A DNA stretch of 64,000 nt from Erythrophleum ivorense (taxonomy: Eukaryota > Streptophyta > Magnoliopsida > Fabales > Fabaceae): positions 55,569,088-55,633,087 of the forward strand of contig JAIUCV010000003.1 of assembly GCA_026724425.1 (NCBI GenBank), in the 5' to 3' direction. Shown here in pieces: positions 50,549 through 62,000 of the stretch. Both the position numbers and the translations under genes were made by a program. Position 1 is the first letter of the stretch. The number at the start of each line of letters is the position of its first letter. The notes under the pieces are model-generated. The model was not told the origin of the DNA, did no database searches, and was given only the letters and a program-made list of their open reading frames with translations.

Positions 50549-52830
50549 ATTCTTTGCTTATTCTTAAACAAACTAAATAATTTGCTAACTATGTTCATAT
50601 TCTACTCATGATACTTGAATAAATACTAAGTTATCATATGCAAATCTCTATCAATCACACTGGCTAGATTCAAAAATAGATATGGTATCCAGTAAACATA
50701 AAATTAAACACATTTATTTTCTTACATTTCTATCTATAGATACCTTGCATAATCACTTAAATTTAGTAACTGACATAACTGAATAATTCACAAATTTTAA
50801 AAAAAAACCTTTTATCTCTTTTTGGGTTTAATAAAAAATACTAGAATTTTATAAAATATCAATCCTTCTTTCTCCTTTCAATGAGTGCATTTTATGCTTC
50901 ATCTCATTCCTTTTTTTTTTCTTTCATTGTGAGTGAGTGTGTTTTATACTTGATCTTAATGCATCATAAGTTCTTACAAATGAGTATATTTTACACTTCT
51001 TTTCATTTGTTACATTTTATTAGGTATAAATTAAAATTTTTATTTACATGAATTACACTTAATTCAAGAGGAAATTTTTGAAAATTTATCACACAACTCA
51101 GTTATACTTCTGCTCTTAAATTCCTATGTTAAATAAAAAGTATTGTTTCAGTCTATTATTAAAAAAAAATACTTAACTTTATTTTACATCATGCTATACC
51201 TCTTTAATTCTAGAAGTATAAACAAGAATAGACTATTTTAATGACTATAATATCTATCAAGCATCATTAGCAACAAATTTAGCATAATTAGTTTTAATAT
51301 GAAAACAATAGTTTACTTAATTCATAGATTATAAAATCTATTCAAATCAATCATCACCCAAACTCAAACTTTGCATCATCCTTAAGGAAAACAAGTAACA
51401 CAAATGATCAAGGGATCAAAATAGTCCCTTAGTATTATTGCAATTCCATCAGGAGCATAAGAATATGAAGCTTGGTTGACTAATAGAAGATTTTAGATAG
51501 ATAAATAACATAAAGAGATCAGTGAAATAATCAGCACTATATTTAAAAAGAATGTTAGTTAATTCTAAGAAGTAAAGCAAAATGCAAAAGATAATTAGAA
51601 ATACAGGCCAAACTATGGGGATATAAAATCAAGGGAAAGGGAAATAATCTCTCAAGTGGTAGTGGCAAAGGTGGATATGGACTTGAAAGTGGGTGTGGAT
51701 TTGATGAATAGGGTTAATGGGAATGGGTTACTGAAATAAGCGGCTAGTTTGGGTAAGGTTCATGTTTTTAGATTGTTGAATTTTTTTTTAACTAGGTAAC
51801 AGGTGTGTCCATTAACACGGCCAATTTATGTGCATCTAAGATGAAGTGTGGATATTGAGGGGTTGCAGCACACAAGCATGTAATTGGATATGATTAACCC
51901 ATTTGCACCTCAGGATTGTGCCTTCTTTTTAGAGACACAGGGGCTACATGACTCTGTATATTCACATGGCCAACCCGTGCCCACCCCTACTATAACATTC
52001 TAGAAATTTAAACACTTTAGATAAATCAACCCACTACTAAACACCTAAAAAACTCCAAAATAAGCAAAGATTTAAATATGTTATTTATCAATCCCAACTT
52101 AATGGTCTATGGATAAGCTAGAGTTTGTGCATAATCTTCTAATCAAATTACAATGGTTTTCCCCCAAACTTAGTATATAACTTATTCTTAACTGAACTAA
52201 AGATATGGAGACCAAAATCTAATGCACAAACACAATAAAGTAGGGTAAGAAACTGCATGAAGTGAGAATGCCACTTGGAAACATTGCAACTTCCACTATT
52301 AACTAGTAGTCAACTAAATGAACATGGTTCTTAACAAAACAAAAGGCAAAAATCTAAAACAAAATAATACACAAGCTAAAACACACCAAATAAACTAAAT
52401 TAGAGGAAACGGAAGATAAGTAATTTTAATTTAAAGTTTTTATCTTGACTTTTAGAGTTCTCTAAGGCTAAGGGATGTTTAAGTTGCAAGCAGCCACTTT
52501 TTCTACTACCTTTCAAATCAAATAAGGCTTTAACATCTACCTAATATCCTTAAATATGCTTGGAGGTTTATTCTTCTTTGTACCAGCACCATAAAAAGCT
52601 ACTTTTTTAGTTTTATAATCTTAGAACGAAGGACTAAGGGTTGCCATTTTAATTGGACAAGTAGAGATTGTTATTTCTTTATTTTGCCATTGAAGGTTGC
52701 AGCAAGTGATGGGCACATTATAAGGAATTCCTTCAAGAACTCTTTGTTGCATGTCTTATTTAGTAATTCATTACCAATATGCAAACTATGACACTCTTCT
52801 TTAGAAGATAGGACTATCATATCTTTGAAT
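50549..52830 (-). other. Interior of the Athila-type element without recognisable pol
   Basis: No reverse transcriptase, RNase H or integrase motif could be found in any frame. Most of it is AT-rich non-coding sequence, as in the long spacer between pol and the 3' LTR of Athila elements. Confidence 0.5.
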
Positions 52831-52839
52831 ATTTTAAAT

Positions 52840-53340
52840 TTAAATTGCATCCTCCCTAACCTTCAAGGTTAATGTTCCATTCCTCACATCAATGTTAGTA
52901 CGAGCTATTACTAAGAATGGCCAGCCCAAAATCAATGGCATTGTTGTGTCTTTCTCTATATCAAAAACTATAAAATTTTCCAAGAGATAAAATTTTTTAA
53001 CCCTCATTAATGCATTTTCTAACATTGCTACTGGCCACTTAATTGATTTGTCTACTAGTTTTAGTGTCACATTTGTAAAATTTAATTCATCCAAGCCAAG
53101 CCTCTTACAAATAAACAAAGGCATTAGATTTACACTAGCTCCTAAATCACATAATGCATGATTAAAAAGGACATTACCAATAACATAGGTAATAGAAAAA
53201 CTCCCTAAATCAACCAATTTTAGTGGTAGCTTTTTTAAGATGATAGTACTGTACTCCTTAGTGAGTGCAATAATAGTATAATCCTCCAACTTTCTCTTAC
53301 TTGACAAGATCTCTTTGAAAAACTTCAGATAGGTTGACAT
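52840..53340 (-). pseudogene. Gypsy aspartic protease region (pol N-terminus)
   Basis: A 166-codon open frame on the minus strand. It contains LPLKLVDLGSFSITYVIGNV, HALCDLGASVNLMPLFICKR (DLGAS, the active-site motif in Athila/Tat proteases, in place of DTGAS), LVDKSIKWPVAMLENALMRV, and PLILGWPFLVIARTNIDVRN (the ILGRPFL motif with R changed to W). It would cleave the element's polyprotein. The frame is intact locally, but the surrounding gag is broken and pol downstream is missing, so it is not functional. Confidence 0.92.
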
Positions 53341-53969
53341 TTGAGTTAATGCATATGCAGAAAAGATATTTGTATTAAGCTATTTAAAAATATTCAAAAA
53401 TTTATCAAATTGTTTATTTAGCTTTTATTGTTTTAACCTTTAAAGGAATGGGATTAGAAGCATAGATGACTTAACTGATGTTGGTGCTAGTAGGTTAGTA
53501 GTTTTCTCTTCATCTCTAATTTGAATGGGATTATTGTCTGATGTCTTCTTAACTACATTGTTCTACTCAATGGAAGTAGAAGTAGAAGTCTTGCTCAATG
53601 TCTCTCACTTCTTACACTGTTCCTAAGGATTAATTTTAGTTTTGCAAAGTAAGTGTCCTTGAGCTATAAGATTTGATGAACCAGCTAATTATCTTGTTGC
53701 ATTTCCAAATGTCTATTATGAATGGCTAACTAATTTAAATTAAACTCCAACTTTTCAAATCTTTCAAAATATACATTACAAAATTTATCAAATATAACTT
53801 CCTAAATCAGTTGCCTTTATTTTGAAATTGAATCCTTATATTTTTAGGCTAGAAGGTCAATCTATATGATCCACCCTGAATTCCTTGGATGATTTTAGCT
53901 CTGATTTCCCTAAGCTAGGTAAAGATGATTGTGTCATCCAAGATTGTAAGTAGCTAAATAGAGATTATT

Positions 53970-54990
53970 TTACAACTTGGGATTGTTGGAGACATACTGC
54001 ACTTGATCAATCGCATAAGAACTTGAAAAGTTATTTTGGAAATTGCTATAAGGATGGTCACTACCACAATGTTTACAGCCTAAGTATGATGAAAAATTTG
54101 AAAGTACTTTAACACTCATTTGTTCAAATCTCTTTATAAGCATGTCAAACTTGGTATTTATTTTATAATTGAATGCATGAATGCTATCCATTTCCATAAT
54201 GCTAGCAACTTTCCTAGACAAGTGCCTTTTACTAGGCCAATTATAATGATTGGTAACCATCTCCTAAATGATGTCTATCACTTTATTAGCATCTTGGGCT
54301 AATAGGGATCTCCCAATTGCAACATCTAGATTAACTTTGAGTTCACGTTCTATCTTATTATAAAAGATCTAAATCAACATCCAATTTTGGATGTCATGAT
54401 ATGGGCATTGCCTTTATGGATCCTTAAACCACTCTCATCCATTATATAAAGATTCACCATCTTGTTATAAAAAGCTCTATATCTCACTTCTCAACCTAGA
54501 AGACTTGCCTAAAGGTAAATACTTGGCTAAGAAGGCTTATGAAAGCTCATCCCATGTGGCAAAGGATTGAAAAGGCTTAGAGTCTAACCATAGTGTAGCT
54601 ATGTCTCTCAGAGAGAATGGAAACAATCAAAGTCTAATGGCATCTATTAAAACCCTATTCATCTTAATAGTATCATAGGTTCTCAGGACACAGGACACAT
54701 GTGCATTAGGATCCTCATGTACTCTTCCTTCAAATTCATTCTACTAAAACATTTGAATTATCATAGATTTAAATTCAAAGTAGTTCACCATAACTGTTAG
54801 GTTATCTATACTGTTATTCAACCCTTATGCATCTGGAATGGCATAATCTCACATAAGTCTACAACAGTTATTATTAGGAGCAGCTCTAATTGGTCAATGC
54901 ACATGTTTGACTAGGTCCTTTTGTTAATTTATTGGCTGAAGCTCTTGAGGAGCCTTTGCTTGTCTACATTTAGCATGGAGGACACAATCT
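53970..54990 (-). pseudogene. Gypsy (Athila/Tat) gag remnant
   Basis: Nucleocapsid-precursor gene of the element. The minus strand shows pieces from upstream to downstream: EGRVHEDPNAH, FPFSLRDIATLWLDS (FPFSLRDKAKxWL in the family), SFATWDELS, AFLAKYLPLGKSSRLR and FYNKIERELKVNLDVAIGRS. Then comes a 96-codon open frame with ASIMEMDSIHAFNYKINTKF and CKHCGSDHPYSNFQN (a CxxCGxxH zinc-knuckle-like motif). Several stops and shifts. Confidence 0.85.
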
Positions 54991-55195
54991 GGTTCTGGTT
55001 CAAGCTCTAGAAAAATAATACCAGATAAGTGACTTATAATGCTAAAATATGTGAAAAGAGGAAACTATAGATTAACTAAAAGTAAAAATTAAGAAAACAA
55101 AAGAAATTAAGAAAATAAAATAAAATTTCTAAATTAATAAGACAAATCCTTCAATTAACATTAAATTTCCTTCCTTAGCAATAACACCAGAAACT

Positions 55196-56440
55196 TGTTA
55201 TAATTGATTCTATAAGTGTATGGATTGTACAAATAATAAACTGATAAGTACAATATTGTTTCCACGAGGAAGGAAATCCATTACTAATTATCAAAATTTA
55301 TCTTATTATTTAAATTATTTAATTGAAAAGAAATTGACAAAGAAAATTTAAAAGCAATGGGATGCTCTAAACAAGTAATGACTATATATGAAAAGGCTTT
55401 AGAGTCTAGAATCCTCTATTTGTGTCCTAAGTATCACTTAAAAAGGACTCTAGCAATTAAATGTAATTGGATTAATAAAAATTTTGCTAATATAAATGAA
55501 ATTCTCTCTTAAGATAAATCACCATACTTATATTAAGCCTATATCTATTTTCGTGATTATACACCAAATACAAACTCATTACATATAAGGAATCATTGCA
55601 AGATAATACTCACAAATCACTCAAATGAAACTCATATCTTTATAAAATTGTCATATAAGTCTATTACTATAGTGATCTATATTATGATTAATCTCTTGAT
55701 CCTCTCATAATATATCAGATAAACCGTGGTTAGCCATTCATAAACAAGAGAAAAAGAACAATATGTTAATTCAATTAAAATCAATATGAGAGTTCTAAGT
55801 TCAACTCAATTGGTAAACAAATTCATCTAAATTTCAAATCTACAATCTAGTTACACATCATCTCAATTAGGAATAAAAAATAATAAAACTAAACAAATTC
55901 ATCATCCCTATGCAAAAGATAAAGGTAAAAATGAAACTAATGGCGTATTTGAATGACTTTTTTATGCAAAACTTCATATCTTTAGTAGATCTCTAGAGTG
56001 TTTCTCTGGATCTCCTCCCTCCTTGTATCTTTATGTCCCTAGATCTTCTCTTTGCTTCCACTTTTAGAAATTTGAAATTATCTAAAAAAAAAGCCCCAAG
56101 TTTAGTCAAATATAGGCAACCTGTGTAATAAGCCAATATCAAAACCACCCAACTACATGGCCTGCCCATGTAGCTTTATATGGCCATGTAAATTTACACA
56201 ACTAACACATTTAATCTCTAATTTGCTTAGAATATTCCTTTTTCACATATTCATACCCACCAACATAACTAGCTCGTGTTTCCTACTTAATATGCTTGAT
56301 TTATTGCTAATTTACTTGTGTTTTTTCACTTCTAACTATTTCTAATTAAATCAAATATAAGATACATAAAAACTACAGAAATTAAACTTAATTACCTAAT
56401 TTAATATCAAGAAAAACATATATATTTTACACTCATTACA
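55196..56440 (-). repeat. 5' LTR of the Athila-type element
   Basis: Starts TGTAATGAGTGTAAAATATA at 56440 and ends ...CAATTATAACA at 55196, directly followed on the minus strand by the primer-site remnant. It aligns with the 3' LTR over most of its length with visible divergence, so the insertion is old. Confidence 0.8.
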
Positions 56441-56599
56441 GAACTTTCTAATAATTTTTACTGTTGTCAACATTCTCCCAGTAACATTAATATTGGCAAA
56501 AACTTATATCTATATGTGTATGCATATATTTCAAGAGCAAGAATTTATTTTAAGTGAAGTCTAGCATTATTTATAAGTTCCATATCATTCAACTTAACT

Positions 56600-56712
56600 T
56601 TTAAGTAACACTGATGAAATTAGATTTTTTTTTTACATAATGGTAGAGAGTTTTGAATTTAAAAATTTCTACAAGTTAACCACTGAACCACATTGCCAAG
56701 TTAGTTAGGTAC
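56600..56712 (-). mobile_element. Possible decayed SINE
   Basis: Read on the minus strand: tggcaatgtggttcagtggt taacttg (box A-like, compare tagctcagtggttagagc), then tttttaaattcaaaactc (weak box B-like), then a run of A. Only ~110 bp and no target duplication recognised, so tentative. Confidence 0.35.
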
Positions 56713-57447
56713 TCTCACTTCCAGCAAGTAAAGAAATCAAGTAAAGTGAAGGCAACAATTTATTACTATAGAGTCAATAACCTTTAAGAGCAAACAAGCA
56801 AAATGTCAAATGAATATTCAAGGTAGAGAGAACAAGCAAATGATAGAAAAAGAAGCTACCCTCAAGTTGACTAGCATCAAATGAATATTTATGGCTCAAT
56901 TAAAATGAAATTGAAGCCAAAGAAACTCAAAAGCTTACCTTAATGAAAATGGTAGAAGAACACAATAGAAGCTTCCAAAGGTTGGTGCAAGTTTGATGGA
57001 ACATTTGGCACCAAAGGTTGGCCTAGGGAGCTTTTAGTTGGACGTGAGGGTTTGTACAAGGTTCATCCAAAATGCTTCAATAGAAAGATTAAACGCAGCA
57101 TGTGGTTACTTTCCAATTCAGCTTGCCAGACATTGGTAAATGCAGAGTTTCTAGGTTTTAAGTCACCACAAGTCGCCATCTCAATAAAGGTAGAGCAAAC
57201 AGCCATGATTAGTGCTAGGATTTCTTTTTTAAACATCGCTGCGTGTTACAACATCTTGACACTTGGCGTTCTCCAAGATAAGCGATCTCTTCAATATTAG
57301 CAATTTTGTCTAAATCAAGGGGCGTGGTTGGTTTCCAAAAATCAAAAGATCTGAACCTAGTACATATCACTTTAAACATAGTGTATTTAACACAAGTTTC
57401 AATTGCATCATTATTTTTTAATCCATGATTGTTGTATATCCTAACTC

Positions 57448-57501
<54 letters not shown>

Positions 57502-58890
57502 CCTAAGTAAAATTAGGTTAATTCATGTAAAATTATCAAAATCCTCAAACATATGGCTCACTTAAAAAAAAATCAAAATTTTATAGACAATACTATAGTC
57601 ATATGGCCTATATATTTTCCCGTATAATTAAAATAAAATGTTAATATAAATAATAAAATAATAATTTTGTGTTATAACCAATTAATTAGTTTTTCATTTC
57701 CCTCCCTTTCTTTATTTTGGACATTCAAACAAGGAGAAGAGAAATTAGCAATGAATCTTCCGGTCCCGTCCCATTACTTCCCCTCTAATTCTTTGTCTTC
57801 CCTTTCGCTTCTAGTTCCAAAACATAAATTTTTTTTTTGGGTAAAAGTAGAGTACTAAAATTTGTTTTAAAAAAAAACAGAAAAATAAGCCGTTTCGATG
57901 TTCAAGACCTTTGAGGAAATCAAAATACGGTTCTACTTTTTTATTGCAATTGTAAGAAACAAATAGAAATACACCATAAATTTTACATTGAAAAATTTAT
58001 CGATTTTTAGTTTGAGATTTTCCAATTGATAAAGGACTTAATGTTCACCCAAAAAAAAAACTAAAAAAAACAAAAATTAGTATACTAAAAAAGAAAATAG
58101 AAAAAAATGAAGAGTCTATTTGATAGCCGGCAACAAGAATTAGTTTATGATAAAAACAGTACAAGCTTGATAATTAGCAATCTCCTAAATTGAAAATATC
58201 GATTCCTTTGTAGAGTAATAATTAATATTAGAAAGTCTTTAGTTTATCCCTTCTCTCAATGTTTAATTGCTAGAGATACTAAGAGAAATATCTAAGGAAC
58301 ATATTGATTACTTGGCAACTTATAATCTCTACAATTTTTTTTGGGTGTCAATTACTAAGTAATAAAATATCACATTAGTCACAAATATTGATAATACCAA
58401 TTAAAACATGTACTAAATTAATGATTTAATTTTCTCCCTTGGGAATACTTTAGCTCCTCAAAATTGGCGATCAGACAAAAAATAAAATAACTCATTCATA
58501 TTAGTCTCAGAAACAAAAGATGAATGTACAGCCTAGTTTTGTACATAATGTTTGATTATTGCAGAGTGTCTGAAAGAATAATTGCCACAAGGCCTAAATA
58601 AATTCCACTTTTGATCAATTACGATGAGAATGAGACAGGACTCACTAATTTTATAGAACAATATATGTCACATGTAATTATTTAACTTTTGTACTACACA
58701 TTTATTTGAGTGTACTAATTTCATTTTATTCTAGCCTCCTCCCCATTAATGGTTCATTTCTGAATTCAATGGTGGCCAGTAAGGAAAAATCAGTACTCTT
58801 AATATATATTTCCTGTGGAATAGAACAATTACCAATTATTGTCAAGAACAGTAAAATTACATGGTATATGGCCATTTGACAGGAAGGATT
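56713..58890. other. Intergenic stretch 3' of the MADS-box gene
   Basis: No supportable gene. A (ac)n microsatellite of about 50 bp lies at 57450-57499. The 57050-57360 part is less AT-rich and open on one strand for short distances, but nothing recognisable emerges. Confidence 0.45.
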
Positions 58891-58899
58891 ACTATTATT

Positions 58900-58905
58900 T
58901 TTATT
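58900..58905 (-). terminator. Candidate polyadenylation signal of the MADS-box gene
   Basis: AATAAA on the minus strand, about 185 bases after the stop codon at 59093-59091. The position is reasonable for a plant 3' untranslated region, but such hexamers are common in AT-rich DNA. Confidence 0.35.
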
Positions 58906-59090
58906 TTCTTGATGAATAATACCAAACAGGATAATTCAGCAGAACAAACTGGTTTGTCCACTGCACCTGCAGAATAGGATAATTAAGTTGAAACAACTGG
59001 TCACATACGTACATAAATATTTTTTTCAATTGGCCAAATACTATCCATAATCTAGCACTGCCCCTCGTCTTTCAGAACCTTTAATTTGAT

Positions 59091-62000
59091 TCAGGGAAAG
59101 AGTAACCTGCAAGTCAATGAAGGAAATAACTATTCATGAAAAAGTAAACATCTTAACCTGTTTAAGAATTCAAACTTTTCTTCCTCCACCCCCCCCCCCC
59201 AAAAAAAAATTTGTGTATCTCATGCTTGTAACAAGAAAACATAAAATTTGAATGTTGCCATATCATTGAATATTCATGAAAATTTCAATAAATATGAATT
59301 CTTATACCAAATACAAGGGAATTTAAATTATATATATATATATATATCAAATTATTCAAAATATGTGAGAAAAAGATTCTGTGTATCCCCACTGCTTGTT
59401 TTGGTTTTAAGCCCAATATTTTTTTCATTTTTTAAACTCTTGCATGCCCTATAGATCATGAGCTAGACCATCTGACTAACTTCTGTCAATTTTAAAGGGT
59501 CTACGTTCAATATTCGACAAATTCTTATCTAAAATACATAGTAAAATATATCTTGGTCTTTGAAAGATACAATCAGACTAGTTTTTAGAAGATAATTACT
59601 ATCAAATCAGTCCAAACCTTTTGAAAAAACACATCAATTTAATTTAATCCTGTCATGAGCTACCTCATGTTAAAAAAACTGCTCATGTGGACCAATATTA
59701 TTTCTGCCGCAAACTGTTAGTGACTAATGCAAATAGCTACTAGGTAGTAACCATCCGGATGTTTGCTGGCAAAAAGGTGACGATCTTTTGGCAAGCATCC
59801 TGATTGTTGCAGCTGTTTCCATCCTCAAAATCAAAACCCAAAATGCCATGATCATTTTTTTGTCTACAAGCATCCATATATATTGCAAATCATTCATGTG
59901 AGCCACTAGCGTTTCACATTAGAGAAAGTTCGTTCACATGAACAACTATATTAATATGAGGTTAAAAGAACCGAATTGATGTGTTTCTTATAAAGTTTGG
60001 ACTGATTTGATGATTATAATTATCTTTTAACGATTGAAATGATGAAATAATAATATTTTTGAGGGACCAAGATAATAATTACTCTAAAATAAAACTGGAA
60101 ATCAGGCCCACAATCATATCTGTCGTCCACCACAAAAAGGGACTGAATAAAACAGCACTCTCGTAAAAGGAGGTTATAAAACTAACCTCATTCTGAGAGA
60201 GGTGTCCAATGACTGGTCTTGGTCATGCTCAAGCCTCTGAACCTAACACACAAATTCACTCCACAGTTTGATACTTCCCAGCAACCGAGAAGTGAGAAAC
60301 AAGAGAAAGAAAAGAATCTGAAAACCTATTACCTGTTTTAATCTCTGGTTTTCTTCCATGAATTTGACTTCCTGGATTGACATTAAATTTGAAAACATGA
60401 AAATTGAAACATACAATTACGAAGACAAAGAAATGAACAGGAGAATGACAAGAATTTGAAAACCTGATTTAGTCTCTGGTTTTCTTCCAGGAGTTTGGCT
60501 TCCTTCATTGACATTAAAGTTAAACAGACTATTAAAAAATTGAGGGACGTACATGAAGACACACAATGTACTACACTCACATTGTTCCATTGAAGAAGAA
60601 AATTGCCTTAGACATTAATATAGCATATCGTATAAGATATAGCAAACGTAATATTCATACATAAAACCCTCAAAACACAATAGCGTGAAGTTCAAGCTAC
60701 CATAATGAAATCTACAAGTATTCTGTATTTTAAGATCAACTAAACTCTTAACATTCAAATTAGAATAAAAAATGTCATGATCAGGCTTATGAAGTAACAT
60801 CTCACAGAGACCCTTTTAAAATCTATTAGGAATGGTTTTGTATTAAATAGGATTTTCTTTCAATTTTATCTTTTGCTGATGTTTATACGTCCTAATTTTT
60901 CAAGTACTTAGAAACTTATAAAAGATTTGAGGATGACTTATATAGAAAGATAAGTATTCTTCTCTTAGTTAGGATACATATACAATACATATATATTATA
61001 TTTTTCATATTTTTGGTCTTCAAATTTAAATATCTTATAAATAAGTTTGTAAATACTTGAAAAAATTAAAATTTCTAGATACTAAACACCGCCTGGATTA
61101 ATTGACTCCAGTATGATCAATTCTTTCTCATTAAAATCAAGAGGAAAAAACCGAATGTATAAGATGTTTTTGATAAATGAACATTAACTCTAACCTTTTT
61201 CTTAAGAATACTGATCTCCTGCTGAAATATTTCAACCTGAAAGACATGAAATTAATTTCTATCTGTTTTAGAGTGTGCATATATGAGGGTTTTAAATATT
61301 ATAGGTTAAACCAGACCCCCAAAAAAAAAAAGTGTTCACAGAAGGGAAAAAATAAACCTTTGCTTTTGAAACACGATGCAAGCATGTGTCAAGCAGATCT
61401 TCTAGTTTCTGTAGATCTTTTGTGGTCAATCCTTGTAATTCTTCTCCATTGAGCTGCCTGTTAGATGTAGAACTACGTATTTGAATCAACAATAAACACA
61501 TTGGAGCATGTCTTATTATAAAATTTCTGGCTCCATAATAATACCTCAGTTCCCGCGTCTTTTCTCTTAGTTCCCTGTGTAGCTTAAAATATTCACCTTC
61601 TACCTGTCCAATTTACCAGAAAAATCTGCTAGCGTTTCTTTGTTATCTCAAACTTTCTAGAAGCCTTTAAGTAATTTCCTGCTAAGTAGAACCTTAAGTG
61701 TGTGTATGATTTCCTATTCAGTTTCCAAATTCTGTGATACCGTGAAAGGTATAATTATGGACATTCCTAACCTATGAGTATAGCATACTAGAATGACAGT
61801 ACTCAAGCCCTAACTGTATCAGAAACATGGGGGTACTGGAGCTGCAGTTTTGATACACCAAAATAAAGTAAACTAACAATTTAGTCTTCAAATTTGTAGA
61901 TCCATTTAGCAGTAATCTTTAAAATTTTTGAAGTACACGAGTTAATCCCCCAAAATATCACTTGTTGCTAGTTAGCCCTTCTGCCAATTGCTTCATGACT

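Larger units (their letters stand above)
49472..56440 (-). mobile_element. Athila/Tat-type Gypsy retrotransposon lacking pol
   Basis: LTRs at 55196-56440 (5', by orientation) and 49472-50531 (3') share gtgtataggttgcataaata / gtgtatggattgtacaaata and long following stretches. Next to the 5' LTR, minus strand, is ttctggtgttattgctaagg, a decayed form of the tggcgccgttgccgggga primer site typical of Athila/Tat elements. Next to the 3' LTR is the polypurine tract aagtttagggggagtt. Gag and protease remnants lie between. The 50.6-52.8 kb part shows no reverse transcriptase or integrase, so this copy was deleted or non-autonomous. No matching target duplication was seen. Confidence 0.85.

Noticed and set aside
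57215..57496. Minus-strand open frame starting with a run of Cys-Val
   Set aside because: The start is a translated (ac)n microsatellite and the rest shows no recognisable domain.
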